NCBI GenBank assembly: GCA_034440615.1
Contig: JAOTOM010003187.1
Location: 1 to 64,000, forward strand
DNA length: 64,000 bases
Reading direction: 5' to 3'
Source of the DNA: Ashinkailepas kermadecensis
Lineage: Eukaryota; Arthropoda; Thecostraca; Neolepadidae
The notes under the pieces were generated by a model that was given only the letters and a program-made list of their open reading frames with translations, did no database searches and had not been told where the DNA came from. The position numbers and the translations under genes are program-made. This document shows, piece by piece, positions 10,418 through 24,060 of this stretch (position 1 is the stretch's first letter; each line of letters starts with the position of its first letter).

Positions 10418-10648
10418 TTGGCGAAATTGTTTAAGAACATTACGCTTATGGGCGTTGAAGGGAAAGAATGCATCTACAACCGTGAATTTATCCTACACCA
10501 TTTTGGCGTGTCAGAGCCGATGTTGCTTAGTATTGTTGAAGGGCGGAACTTTACATTCTATCGTGCCACCGCTCGGCGGCCCTACGGATCCTCTAGGCAG
10601 CAACCGTCGGCGCTTGACATGCATCGAGCCATGCCAGAACGTCAATAA
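10418..10648 (+). CDS. Possible coding fragment, unrecognised
   Basis: A frame of about 76 codons 150 bases downstream of the CpG block. It has balanced amino-acid composition (for example GKECIYNREFILHHFGVSEP) and ends in TAA at 10646. It opens without a good ATG and has no bounding splice sites that I can defend. It could be a terminal exon or a chance frame. No family was recognised. Confidence 0.2.
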   Translation: MAKLFKNITLMGVEGKECIYNREFILHHFGVSEPMLLSIVEGRNFTFYRATARRPYGSSRQQPSALDMHRAMPERQ

Positions 10649-10671
10649 TGTCACAAAGCTTCATGTCTAAA

Positions 10672-11400
10672 GGTAGAAAGTGACAGGGTTAGATATCTAT
10701 AAAAGTAGTCGAGTATGGCACCAGAAGGCAGCTGATTTTATGCCGGTTTATTTGAGACCATTGGAAATTAATTCGCTAATGTAGAACATCTGATATACAA
10801 TTAAAAGTAATACAATGTGATAATTTGAGACACAAATCCTGGAATTGAGTGCAAAAATACCAGGGTTAGGTATGTATAAAAGTAGTCGAGTATGGCATCA
10901 GAAGGCAGCGGATTTTATTCCGGTTTATTTAAGACCATTGGAAATTAATTCGGTAATGTAGAATATCTGATATACAATTTAAAGGAATACAATGTAATAA
11001 TTCGATATGGAATTCCTGGAATTGAGTGCAAAAATGACAGGGTTAGAAACCTATAAAAGTAGTTGAGTATGGCATCATAAGACAGCGGATGTTATGCCTG
11101 TTTATTTAAGACCATTGGAAATTAATTCGGTAATGTAGAACATCTGATATACAATATAAAGTGATACAATGTGCTAATTTGGGACACAAATTCTGGAATT
11201 GAGTGCAAAAGTGACAGGGTTAAACCTTCATGAAAGTTATTCAAGATGATATAAAAATGTAGCACGTTCGATTTTCGTTTAGTTAAGAACATTGGAAATT
11301 GTCCGGACGTCACACAGAATATGTATGACACGTGTTTATCACAAGATGTTGAGTGGCCAATTGCTCCTATTTCACTTTAAGGGCAAAGTGACAGGGTGAA
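10672..11400. repeat. Satellite array, about 177-bp unit
   Basis: GACAGGGTTA recurs at about 10681, 10860, 11037, 11213 and 11391, i.e. 176-179 bp apart. Each unit carries CCATTGGAAATTAATTCG and CATCTGATATACAAT phrases. Four full copies, the last strongly diverged. Confidence 0.9.
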
Positions 11401-11739
11401 ATGATTTGATAATAAAACGAACTACACATCATAAGAGAGCTTGTTTCAATGTTGTTCAAATTGGACCATTGGAAATTACTTGCACCTCGTCTAGAAACCA
11501 GAATATAGCATTAATAAAAGCAAGCCCACTCTGGTGGTGTTCCTTCACAAACCGACCACCAGAGCGCCGCCACCGGTATTATGTCCGCTTATGACGCCTA
11601 ACGAACCCACTGGAATGTTGGATACACTCCCACCCAGCTTTTACCTATTGAACTAAAAGTTGGTACTTCTATGTCTGGGCAACAAATTGTTCGGATCAAA
11701 ATGTATCTAACATTACGGGTGAGGGCGAAGTCCAAGCGA

Positions 11740-11801
11740 TGGGCGCGAATGATCAGAGGCTGCCCGAGGAGCCCTAAGCCCAAATAACCAACGAATTAAC
11801 A
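11740..11801 (+). mobile_element. Ultra-short hairpin retroposon, copy 3
   Basis: Begins TGGGCGCGAATGATC and ends in a CCCAAATAACCAACG tail. The flanks are 12-bp repeats AAGTCCAAGCGA (11728-11739) and AAGTCAAAGCGA (11802-11813), with one mismatch. The hairpin's descending arm has decayed. Confidence 0.75.
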
Positions 11802-12139
11802 AAGTCAAAGCGACTGCTCTGCCGTATGTCGGAGGCGAATCCAAGGTGGTGATACAGTAGGCGTGTGCCCACCCCATCGAGGGGCGACACCTCTCTAACT
11901 GAGAAGTGGCGACTCTCCAGAGACACTCGGGTGCACCCGTCTTGAAGCTGTGTCAAGAATTGGCGTCTCTCCAGACGAGTGCACCCTCTCCCAACCAAAT
12001 TTGATATGTCCATCCCTGTCGTCCATACCGCAAAACAATTCACCGGAGCCACCTGGCCCGACCAACACGTTCTTAGAACCGTAATAATATTTTGGTTTCT
12101 AGGAGATGTTAAAAAAAAGTTTTCCGTGGCTACAGTGGT

Positions 12140-12480
12140 AAAATTCCAAAAATATACTCGGGCAGATGGTAAATAAAAAGAGTTTACCCCATGGTGGCTG
12201 GTGGTAATGGAAAGGAGTTTGATCTCTGATAGATGGTAAGTGAAAATAGTTTATTTTGCGGCAGATGGTAATTGCACAGGGTTACCCTTGGGTAGATGGT
12301 AAGCTAAAAGAGTGTACTCTCTCAGAGATGGACAAAAAAACCTCTGTTTGCCATGGTATCCGGCGACAGATGGTAAATTTACAAAACGTAACTATCTGGC
12401 AGCTGGTAGATGAAAAGCGTTTACACTCTGACTGGTGGTAAGCGAAAAGATTAGCCTTTGGCAGATGGAAAAATAAAACC
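12140..12480. repeat. Degenerate minisatellite, 35-40-bp unit
   Basis: About eight copies of a GGCAGATGGTAA..AAAAG.GTTTAC phrase, variable in length and sequence. Confidence 0.7.
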
Positions 12481-12489
12481 GTAGGGGTC

Positions 12490-12830
12490 TTGGGGCACTT
12501 GGACTCCAGTTTGTATATGAAAATACACTGATTGATAGCAGACTAAGGAATATTAATAATAGTCAAATAAATATTGATGACTAGAAGAAGCATTCTATGA
12601 CCCTAACAAGTATTGTCATATTCGAACAAACGTTGAAAGTGGTTAAGATGTACTGATAATTGTAGAATAAGTATTGATATTATAGTATTTTAGTATATTT
12701 ATAATATTTTAGCATATACATAGTACTTAAGTATTGGCAGTACAGAACAAGTATTTATAGTAATCGAAGGAGCATTGCTAGTGTTTGAGCAATGTTGGTA
12801 GTGTTCTAGTCCCATCGATGTGCCACTTCA
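12490..12830. repeat. AT-rich degenerate repeat around AAGTATTGATAGT
   Basis: Repeated ACAAGTATT / AAATATTGAT / GTATTTATAGTA phrases at irregular 20-40-bp spacing. No coding frame. Confidence 0.5.
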
Positions 12831-15143
<2,313 letters not shown>

Positions 15144-15359
15144 TTTGCGTGTCACAAGTCACAATGGGATTCACTGTGGCTTCCTGGATGAAGATGAACA
15201 GCCATGAACAGACATGCTCCTGGCATGACTCAGCGGGTGTCAAGAGCCGCCGACGTGATTCGCTGTCCAGTCGGTCAGACAGGCGGACACATTATATAGA
15301 CAACAGAAGACGAGAGCACATCGCAGTCGGTTGGAGGTAGACCAGTGCCATCCAGTCAG

Positions 15360-15780
15360 CGGACACTGTCTGTCGCGCAGTCAGGGCCTGCCGCACAGTC
15401 AGTCGATCTGGGTCTGTCGCGCGGTCAGTCGATCTGGGTTTGTCGCGCAGTCAGTCGGTCTGGGCCTGCCGCACAGTCAGTCGGTCTTGGTCTGCCGCAC
15501 AGTCAGCCGATCTGGGCCTGCCGCACAGTCAGTCGATCTGGGTCTGTCGCGCAGTCAGTCGATCTGGGTTTGTCGCGCAGTCAGTCGGTCTGGGCCTGCC
15601 GCACAGTCAGTCGATCTGGGTCTGCCGCGCAGTCAGTCGATCTGGGTCTGTCGCGCAGTCAGTCGATCTGGGTCTGTCGCGCAGTCAGTCGATCTGGGTC
15701 TGTCGCGCAGTCAGTCGGTCTGGGCCTGCCGCACAGTCAGTCGGTCCGGGCCTGCCGCACAGCCAGTCGGTCCGAGCTTC
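15360..15780. repeat. 26-bp minisatellite
   Basis: CAGTCAGTCGATCTGGG-type units start at 15604, 15630 and 15656 (26 bp apart), with GATCTGGGT and GGTCTGGGC variants. About 16 copies. The 230-codon and related frames are repeat products. Confidence 0.9.
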
Positions 15781-16135
15781 AAACGAAAAATCGAACAGTA
15801 CCTGCCGAGCAACCGCGACAGTGAATCTGACGTGACTGCGATGTCACCAGCGTCCAACTCCGAGGAAAATCGCACTGCGCTGCGATGCACCGCTTCTAGC
15901 AATAGTGTCCAAGGCCAGCACGTGCAGCGTAAAGTTCAGTCCACGCCGAAACCTGGTGTTCAACTGCAGATGTCCCGGGCTGCACGGCATTGCAGCGTGA
16001 AGTTAAAAAAGGTCAGACGATAACCAGAGCATTAGCTCTATGATGAACGATTTATAATTCCCAGTGTTTAAATAATGCATTCGAAATTCTTTGCTACACC
16101 CACATCCGACCATCGCAGTGGCTTTCATAGAGGTC

Positions 16136-16425
16136 GGGGATGAGGAAGATCATGCCACTTTATCAGACTCGTTGAGTAGTCTTTTAGCATCGAGTTTGAA
16201 TCTCATGTATGCTATAGTGCAGGATATTGTTCGTCGCCTCACTTTATTACATCAGGTAGGGGATATCGTCAACTTCTGCTGGAATCTGAACCATATCGTA
16301 GACAATGAGCAAGCCGACAGTTTTGCTAGGCGAACAGCACAGGCTCCATTGTGCGGAGTATTCCCAATCACTGCCAGGCGTCACTACTGTCTAGGGACCT
16401 CCGGGTTTTTTCCGAACCAGGTAGG
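16136..16425 (+). pseudogene. RNase H domain fragment of a non-LTR retrotransposon
   Basis: The plus frame reads an LSDSLSSLLA segment, then IVQDIVRRLTLLHQVGDIVNFCW, quoted here only as far as IVQDIVRRLTLL, then a decayed SHxG-type stretch and NEQADSFARR. This is the order of the C-terminal half of the RNase H domain carried by I/R1/LOA-type LINEs: the Asp of the DS motif, the W-x-P-x-H loop, then GNExAD. The loop has lost its Pro and Ser, and a 2-bp insertion relative to the copy at 20560 shifts the frame after the ADSFARR motif. The fragment is isolated, with no reverse transcriptase upstream, so it is a dead remnant. It lies in intron 1 of the five-exon gene, in the same orientation. Confidence 0.7.
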
Positions 16426-17440
16426 TATCGTAGACAGTAGCCGGTTTTACAGCGGAAATTTGCTCGTGTTTAGTATAGCTGGTATACTAAGTTTATAGAT
16501 GGTATAAAAGTTAGCAGCTAGCATAACGCCAAATACTTTTACTTTTTACGGTCATTTTGTGTTCATGATCGTAAAGTAGTAGTCCGTTATTGGGCGTATA
16601 AACTGATATTGTACATAAGAATTCATTTTCGTTTCATATAACTTTGATTTGAAGAATTACATTTTTTGGTTCTAAAAACTGACATGTCCAGTCCGTTCCT
16701 CTTCCTCCAGGGTTGCCACCGTGGTACGATCGTGCCAGCTCTGGTACGCTTTCGACAAATCTGGTACGCATGTAAGATATCGGTTTCAGGCAGAGCGCCT
16801 GCTGAAGTCAGGCGGGGGGCGGCGTCCTCCGTCCTCCGAGGTGGGCGGGGTGTCCCCGGGCATACCGGGGCAGGGCGGGTGCGCTTACACCAGAGGGGAG
16901 TGGGTGGAGTGTATGTGTGGATAAGGGCGCCCTCAAGGGGTGCAGGCAAGAAAGGCACCCTGGGGGGATGCTGCAAGGAAAGATGTGAAGAGAAGTGTAG
17001 TGCGAAAGGGGAAGAGAGACACAGTGCTTGGAGGGATGGGGGTAGCCAACAGAGGTGGGCGCAGTCACGGCCAAAGGCCGCTAGCTCGATCCATTAAACC
17101 AGAAAGGTACCTCTGCTGGCTCTAACCTAGTGGGTGGGATGGGACAAAAACAATCAAAGCCGACCGCTGCTACAATTCGGTTTCCCGACGGTGTTGGTGA
17201 CCACCGCTGGGCCGAAGGGGGTTGGGAGGGGGGCTACGCCGGCTATTCCGGCGAGCAACCACCTAGTGGCGCCGGCCGGCTAATCCGGCAGACAACCAAC
17301 TAGTGGTCCGGGGGGCGGAGCTTCCCGTAGATGCCCTAATAAGGACACCTACGAGACAGCTGGGAGGGGTCGGGGTCTTCGGGGCAGCGGGTAGCTTCTC
17401 GTGCTCGATCGCCAGCAATAAGCTAGGTCTTTTCGAGCGT
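16426..17440. other. GC-rich unique sequence with transposon-like words
   Basis: 16712 begins CAGGGTTGCCACC, a common DNA-transposon terminus form, followed by TGGTACG repeats. 17225-17310 holds two copies of a GCCGGCTA.TCCGGC unit of about 45 bp. No gene recognised. Confidence 0.4.
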
Positions 17441-17443
17441 GCC

Positions 17444-17476
17444 GCGATTGAATATTGCCAAACAATATTCAATCGC
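17444..17476. repeat. Perfect 14-bp stem hairpin
   Basis: GCGATTGAATATTG and its exact inverse are separated by a five-base loop CCAAA. A pyrimidine-only tract (about 17490-17560, CT-rich) follows. Function unknown. Confidence 0.85.
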
Positions 17477-17479
17477 CGC

Positions 17480-18045
17480 GTGTGGTCTGGATCTCTTCTC
17501 TCCTCCGTCTTCTTCTCTCCGTCTCCTCTTCTCCTCCGTCCTCCTTCTTCCCGTCCTCACCCTTGTTGCCACACACACGTTGCCCCCCCGATGGAATTTG
17601 TTCCAATGGTCCTATAGTATTCTGGCCAGACCACTCGGAGTTTCCATTTGGAACCTGGTGGTTCAGCGTCGTTTTCCGTGTGTCATAATAGCCCAAATGG
17701 TATTAACGGCCGTCTTACTAAACATGTATGGATTGTCGTGAATAATTACGATGCATTTTCAAATGCATGGGGTCTACGCGCTAGCGGATTTAAAGGGTAG
17801 GAACACGGAGGTCATGCCCTCTCCCCACTCTCCAAGCGGCGTGAAGGGGACCAAACTATCTCACCGCCCCAAAAACGGGACTGTAAAATGAACTCAAAAT
17901 ATCGATTTAATGACACGCGCAAGGGCATGTTCTAAGAAGTTTTCCTTGGGGGGAAGATGGCCACAAAATACACACCAAAATGAAGAACGTAATCGGGATC
18001 GGCAAATTGGCTCCTAAAAATGAATGCATTTACACTTCACCACGC
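17480..18045. other. Pyrimidine-rich tract, then no feature
   Basis: 17490-17560 is nearly all C and T on the plus strand. The rest is unremarkable. Confidence 0.5.
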
Positions 18046-18049
18046 GGCC

Positions 18050-18460
18050 TACGACATGACGACGGGAACCGGAAACGCAACCCGCACTCCGAAAAAAAAG
18101 GTCACAAGAACTTGTGCCTCCCGACAACACGCATTGGGGCCCCGAAGACTCGCGCCTGACCCCGAAGCAAAATCACGCAGGAGCTCCCAAAAATAGTGGT
18201 GGGACCACAACATTTCCGTCGGGATGCTTAAAATTTCTGCTGGGGCACAAATAAACAGTGGGGCCGAAAGCTCGTGACAGGACCATATAAAAATAAATCC
18301 GAGGCTTAGAAAATCCAGCGGGGACCCCGAATCGGGGCCTGGAAAACCGAACTGGAATCCCATGAATCGTGCATAGCGCCGAAAAAACCGTCACGACTCC
18401 CCGACAAAAATAAAATCAGGCCCGGCCCCAAAAATCGCAGTACGTCCCGGTGATGTACCA
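18050..18460 (+). repeat. GC-rich degenerate 21-bp array (array 2)
   Basis: Same word structure as the array at 3045 (GGGGCCCCGAAxAxTCGCGCC and variants). It includes CACAAATAAACAGTGGGGCC, a phrase that recurs in the other arrays. Strongly diverged. Confidence 0.65.
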
Positions 18461-18469
18461 TGTGCTCCA

Positions 18470-20490
18470 GTATCGATACCTGGTGGACACGAACACACCC
18501 GGGATCTCCAGCCATGGTCGCCGGAGCAGGCAGGGTAAAAAAGCGAGTCGTAGGGGAAGGGGCGAAGGCACCCTCTTTATAACTCAAAGACACTTCTGGG
18601 AGGTCCGAGTGTACCAGTCTACCTAGCATTTTTGTCCTCTAGTGGCGCTCCTCGGAAGGAAAATGTGCCCCTCCAGGTACATTCATAGCGGCGCCCATCC
18701 AAACAAGCTTCCCCTCATTACAATTCCTGGATCCACACCTGGTAAAACCAGATACTGTTGGTAAAGTACAATGCCCACATCAAATTCGAAACTCTGTTGG
18801 GCCAACAGCGGTACCACGTCAACCATGGTCCAACCACTCTCAGCCACATTAGGCTATACATGTGGTCAAGATGGTTTGCAGAACCCTCTGAACCACATTG
18901 GGTTGTCCTAACCTAACTTGACATAACTTAGCCTAACTTCCTTTTTGATGACATTTTTTTCAGTTTCATTTTTATCCTCAAGCATTTCAAGTTAAATATC
19001 CAACCTAACTGTCCCATCTCAACATCTTTTGTTGCCTTTTGGAGGTAAAATTAACCTGTGAACAATTTAAACTGCAATAATTTCATAGTTTATTCAATTT
19101 GCCATGACTGTAAGACACAAACTCTACTTTGAAAACCTTGGTAACCTTTGATCTGATCCAGGATCACAGAAGTCCAAACCCAAATCATTTGGCATATACA
19201 TAAAATAAATTGTAATAGTTACTGAGTGAAGATTGGTCATGTCAGCAAGCAAGAACTTTAGTTTTAAAAATTGTACCCTTGGACCTAACACAAAATATAG
19301 AAACGTAAAAACCTAATAGGCGCATTTGTGTCACATGCTGAATTGTCTGCAGAAGTCATATGCAGCTTCATGAAGTATTTTGTACAAGTAAGGTATGTTC
19401 ATAATATTTTGTTTTCATATGGTAGACTTTGACATTGATTACACAAATAGAAACCTCACACAATTATGACATGTTCAATCATTTTGTGGAGGTTTCATAA
19501 TGATCGGATATGTATCTTCTAAGATTAGCCATGTCTGCATGCCAAAAAAGAGCTTTAATAAATAATTTTACCCTTATGGCAGGCCAGTCACCAAAATGTA
19601 AACTACATGCACTTGGCACACTTGGTAAACCATGCACATTTCACACATGCCTTATTCCTTGATTAGACATAGTGGTCCCTCTTGTCTGTTTACCTTCCTC
19701 CTCATTACACATAGGTACCGAGCATGAGCATATCTAAAACTGTACAGGCCATTTAGGAAAAAATAAGTTGTGGATCACAAAAAAGCTACTACACTTGATG
19801 GAAAAGCATAGCACATATCTTCCCACGAACACATTACGTTGGCAACTTTAAATGATGAATGAATTTTAAATGATCCATATATATTTTACTGGTGCCTGCA
19901 TACGGCCATGGCTGGTGCATAGGCCTCCTGCCCATGTCAGCAATCTAAATAGGTTTTTTTTCTTCAGAAAATAAACTGCTATGTAAGGAAACAATTGATG
20001 GAACAGATGAAAAATAATAGCACACAGCCTCCGAGCAAGTGATTTTTCCTGAAAAAGACATTAAAATAGCTTTAAAATCTACATATATATATACAATCCA
20101 TTTCACCCCTCACCGACAAACTCAGATGGTAGTGTACAGGTGACGGCTCGCAGATCTGCACGCACCACAAAGTAAGAAATTCAGCCAATCAGCGGCTAAG
20201 CATCGGAGTATATGACGCATTTTAAGACACAAACGGGCACATCATTGGCCATCTGGCAAACGACGATCGTCTGGTGCAAGTCGCGGCCAGATATTTGCCA
20301 GTTGAACTAGAGATGAGTGAAGTTGCCGTTTGTTAACGTAGGCTGAAAGTTAATTGTCGTTGTTTATGCTATTATATATTTTTCCTTTATGAGTTCTCAA
20401 TCTGTTCAGTGAAGTAGATATTTTTTTAAAATCTGAAACACGTATCAACAATTGAACTACTATTCGTTTGTATTTTCTACTTAACATTAT
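18470..20490. other. AT-rich sequence, no gene recognised
   Basis: Interstitial CCTAACCTAAC near 18908 resembles the dispersed repeat family at 1060 and 60440. A CCAAT-containing stretch occurs near 20185. No exon signals. Confidence 0.4.
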
Positions 20491-20493
20491 TTT

Positions 20494-20968
20494 ATGTCGG
20501 GTCGCTCTATCTCGGAGAACGAGTGGTCTGGCAACAAAGCAAAATCCTCTGTAAAACCGGCAAGTGAGCAAGCCGACAGTGATGCTAGGCGAACAGCAGG
20601 CTCCCTTGCACGGAGCATTCCCAATCACTGCCAGGCGTCACTACTGTCCAGGGACCTCCAGTTTTGTTTTCGGGAATAAGTGGCATGCGAGCTGGTATGA
20701 ATTCGTTCCTAGTGAGTTATGGATAATTCAGCTGTCTCTCGGTCCGTGGCACCCGTGCTCGCTTAGGATAAGGCGAGACGAGGTGACGCTGTATTGTCTT
20801 TACATCGGACATATTTATGCCATCCATGGTTATTTATTAAATGGCAAAAATAAGCTACTGTGTCCTAGTTGTGGTGCAGTGCAAGCAGTTCGTCACACTC
20901 TGACTTCAAGTCAGGTTATTTTCTCGAGCGTCGTCATTTCGAGAGTGACCAGACTCACTCTCTCTTAG
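20494..20968 (+). pseudogene. 3-prime end of an RNase H-bearing LINE
   Basis: The end of the RNase H domain is read in one plus frame (SEQADSDARRTAGSLARSIP). The conserved tail of the same polyprotein is read in another: a SLGPWHP motif, RRDEVTLYCLYIGHIYAIHG, then a zinc-knuckle-like CPSCGAVQAVRHTL. This order (RNase H, then RRDExxLxRLRIGHxxxTHxxL, then CxxCx-n-H) is typical of I/R1/Jockey-type elements. At least one frameshift separates the parts, and no reverse transcriptase precedes them. The fragment at 16136 is a second copy of the same family. About 110 bases from the ADS motif onward are nearly identical between the two. Confidence 0.75.
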
Positions 20969-21142
20969 CAGTCTCAGGTGTCATCACAGGCCGTTGAACT
21001 GGGACAACTCTTCAGCTTCCTTTCTGACGTGAAATTGTGCAGTATCTACTCGAGACATTGGCGCCAATGTTATTATGCACCAGAAGGATACGCATAGTGC
21101 AGCTGACATTGCATGGTCACGTTTTGAACAATGGATCGCGAT

Positions 21143-21197
21143 GGGCGATAAATGATCATGTGGATTGTGGTCGACGAGCCCCTAAGCCAAAATCATA
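21143..21197 (+). mobile_element. Ultra-short hairpin retroposon, copy 4
   Basis: Starts GGGCGATAAATGATC, retains GTGGTCGACGAGCCCCTAAG and ends in a decayed AAAATCATAA tail. No convincing target duplication remains. This is the most diverged member. Confidence 0.6.
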
Positions 21198-21945
21198 AAT
21201 CGATTGAGCTCAGCAAGTCCGAATCTAATTGATCGAGAGGATATGTACCGCGTATTACCTGCAGTGTAGGGAAGCAGCCAGCAGCTAGCAGTGATTGTCA
21301 ATTTCCCTCCACAACATTTAATGGCATGGAAATGTCATGAGAGGTCACTGGAACCTGGCTGCTATCAGCAAACGGTTCAAGTCTACCAGGAGCAAATACT
21401 TCCCTCGCATTTCTTTTGCTCCTTGTCATAATATTCGTCACAAGTTTATAGTGCATTATCGTCTTAGGATGACTATGTGCAATTGTCCAGTTCATCCAAG
21501 GTGTGGCCAAGTTATGTACAGACGGAACCCTAACAATCGTCGATATTGGTAGCTGACAATAATTATCCTTATATTTCCAATTCCGATAACATTCGACCTG
21601 ACATTAGGTCGTCGGTCTCATATATGGACATAGTTCTTCCCTCGCCCTTCCGGTATCATGACCGGAAACCGATGCGTGCGTTTGTTAACAATGGTAACCC
21701 TGGATCGGCGCTACATTGTCCACATCAGAAATGCAGCAGGCACTTTCTATGGATTCAAGAAATCAATTAGCCACCACAGCTAACAATTAAAGCAATAGCA
21801 TCCATTTTTAATAGTCACGAGTCACACAGTGCCCCACCCGGTGAGAAAGCAAACGACGAAAACTACAAAAGGCAGTCAAATTTTCCTCCCAAAAATGCTG
21901 TGAACCTCTTCCGACCGAACCGACTGGCGTGTGACCAGCGTCTGT
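21198..21945. other. No gene recognised
   Basis: Unremarkable intronic sequence upstream of exon 2. Confidence 0.4.
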
Positions 21946-21952
21946 CCGACAG

Positions 21953-22063
21953 CACATCAACGTGCAGGTGCGCAACCCCCGCCTGGAGCACGTGAGCTGC
22001 TGTAATTTCTGCCAAGGCACTTGGTGGTCACCGTTGCCCATCACCTACGAGATCTCCGTCATA
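21953..22063 (+). CDS. Exon 2 of the Cys/His-rich gene
   Basis: 37 codons, phase 0 at both ends, after an acceptor with a pyrimidine tract ending GACAG and before a donor GTACGT (22064). The segment starts HINVQVRNPRLEHV and carries a Cys cluster (SCCNFCQGTWWSP, three Cys within five residues) that could bind metal with the later Cys/His groups. Third positions are strongly G/C (GTG CAG GTG CGC AAC CCC CGC CTG GAG). An alternative acceptor at 21938 would add five residues but would require the previous exon to end after one base. It lies next to a 1.9-kb minisatellite that begins about 110 bases into the following intron. No family was recognised. Confidence 0.7.
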
Positions 22064-22169
22064 GTACGTACGGCGCCACCTCCTCTCGGCCCCTCAGGGC
22101 TCGGGTTTGGGGGCTGAAGCCCCAGAGGCCCACTGATTGATGGTAAAGTGTATACGGACACCACGCTGT

Positions 22170-24060
22170 CGCCCTGCTACCACACTGTCGCTCTGACACC
22201 ACACCGTCGCTCTGACATCACAATGTCGCTCTGCCACCACACTGTCGCTCTGCCACCACACTGTCGCTCTGACACCACACTGTCGCTCTGACATAACAAT
22301 GTGACTCTGACACCACACTGTCGCTCTGACATCACACTGTCGCTCTGACACCACACTGTCGCTCTGACATAACAATGTGACTCTGACACCACACTGTCGC
22401 TCTGACATCACACTGTCGCTCTGACACCACACTGTCGCTCTAACATAACAATGTGACTCTGATACCACACTGTCGCTATGCCACCACACTGTCGCTATGA
22501 CATCACACTGTCGCTCTGACATCGTAATGTCGCTCTGACATCACAATGTCGCTCTGCCATCACAATGTCGCTTTGCCACCACACTGTCGCTCTTCCACCA
22601 CACTGTCGCTCTGACACCACACTGCCGCTCTGACATCACAATGTCGCTCTGAAACCACACTGTCGCTCTGACATCACAATGTCACTCTGCCACCACACCG
22701 CCGCTCTGCCACGACACTGTCGCTCTGCCACCATACTGTCGCTCTGACATAACACTGTCGCTCTGATACCACACTGTCGCTCTGACACCACACTGCCGAT
22801 CCGCCACCACACTGTCGCTACGACACCACACTGTCGCTCTGACATCACAATGTCGCTCTGACACCACACTGTCGCTGACATCACAATGTCGCTCTGGCAC
22901 CACCCTGTCGCTCTGACACCACCCTGCCACTCTGCCATCACACTGTCGCTCTGCCACCGCACTGTCGCTCTGATATAACACTGTCGCTCTGACAGCACAG
23001 TGTCGCTCTGACACCACAATGTCGCTCTAACATAACACTGTCGCTCTGACATAAGGCTGTCGTTCTGACACCACACTGTCGCTCTGACACCACGCTGTCG
23101 CTCTGACATAACACTGTCGCTCTGACACCACACTGTCGCTCTGACACCACACTGTCGTTCTGACAGCACAATGTCACTCAGACACCACACTGTCGCTCTG
23201 CCACCACACCGTCGCTCTGTCATCACAATGTCGCTCTGATATCACAATGTCGCTCTGGCATCAAAATGTCGCTCTGGCATCACAATGTCGCTCTGACACC
23301 ACAATGTCGCTCTGCCACCATACTGCCGCTCTGCCACTACACTGTCGCTCTGACATCACAATGTCGCTCTGATATAACACTGTCGTTCCGACATAACACT
23401 GTCGCTCTGACATCACAATGTCGCTCTGACACTACACTGTCGCTCTTCCACCACACTGTCGCTCTGCGACCACACTATCGCTCTGACATTACAATGTTCC
23501 TCTGCCACCAGTGTCGCTCTGGCACCACACTGTCGCTCTGACACCACACTGTCGCTCTGACATCACAATATCGCTCTGACACCACACTGTCACTCTGACA
23601 TCACAATGTCGCTCTGACATCACAATGTCGCTCTGACACCACACTGTCGCTCTGCCACCACACTATCGGTCTGCCACCACACTGTCGCTCTGCCACCACA
23701 CTGCCACTCTGTCACCGTATTGTCGCTCTGATATAACACTGTCGCTCTGACACCACACTGTCGCTCTGACATCACAATGTCGCTCTGACACCACACTGTC
23801 GCTCTGACACCACAATGTCGCTCTGACACCACACTGTCGCTCTGACATAACAATGCCGCTCTGCCACCACACTGTCGCTCTGACACCACACTGTCGCTCT
23901 GCCACCACACTGTCGCTCTGACACCACACTGTCGTTCTGACATCATGCTGTCGCTCTGACATAACACTGTCGCTCTGACACCATACTGCCGCTCTGACAT
24001 CGCACTGTCATTCTGACATCATGCTGTCGCTCTGACACCATACTGTCGCCTTGGCACCAA
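22170..24060. repeat. 19-bp minisatellite, about 1.9 kb
   Basis: Roughly 98 copies of ACACCACACTGTCGCTCTG with ACATCACAATG-type variants. The period is not a multiple of three, so all frames on the minus strand run through it as artefacts. It lies in intron 2. Confidence 0.97.

Noticed and set aside
15331..16023. 230-codon frame rich in SQSVDLGL repeats
   Set aside because: The 26-bp minisatellite keeps all three plus frames open. No independent coding evidence.
22094..24000. Possible CRISPR array
   Set aside because: The 19-bp units are contiguous with no unique spacers, and the genome is eukaryotic.
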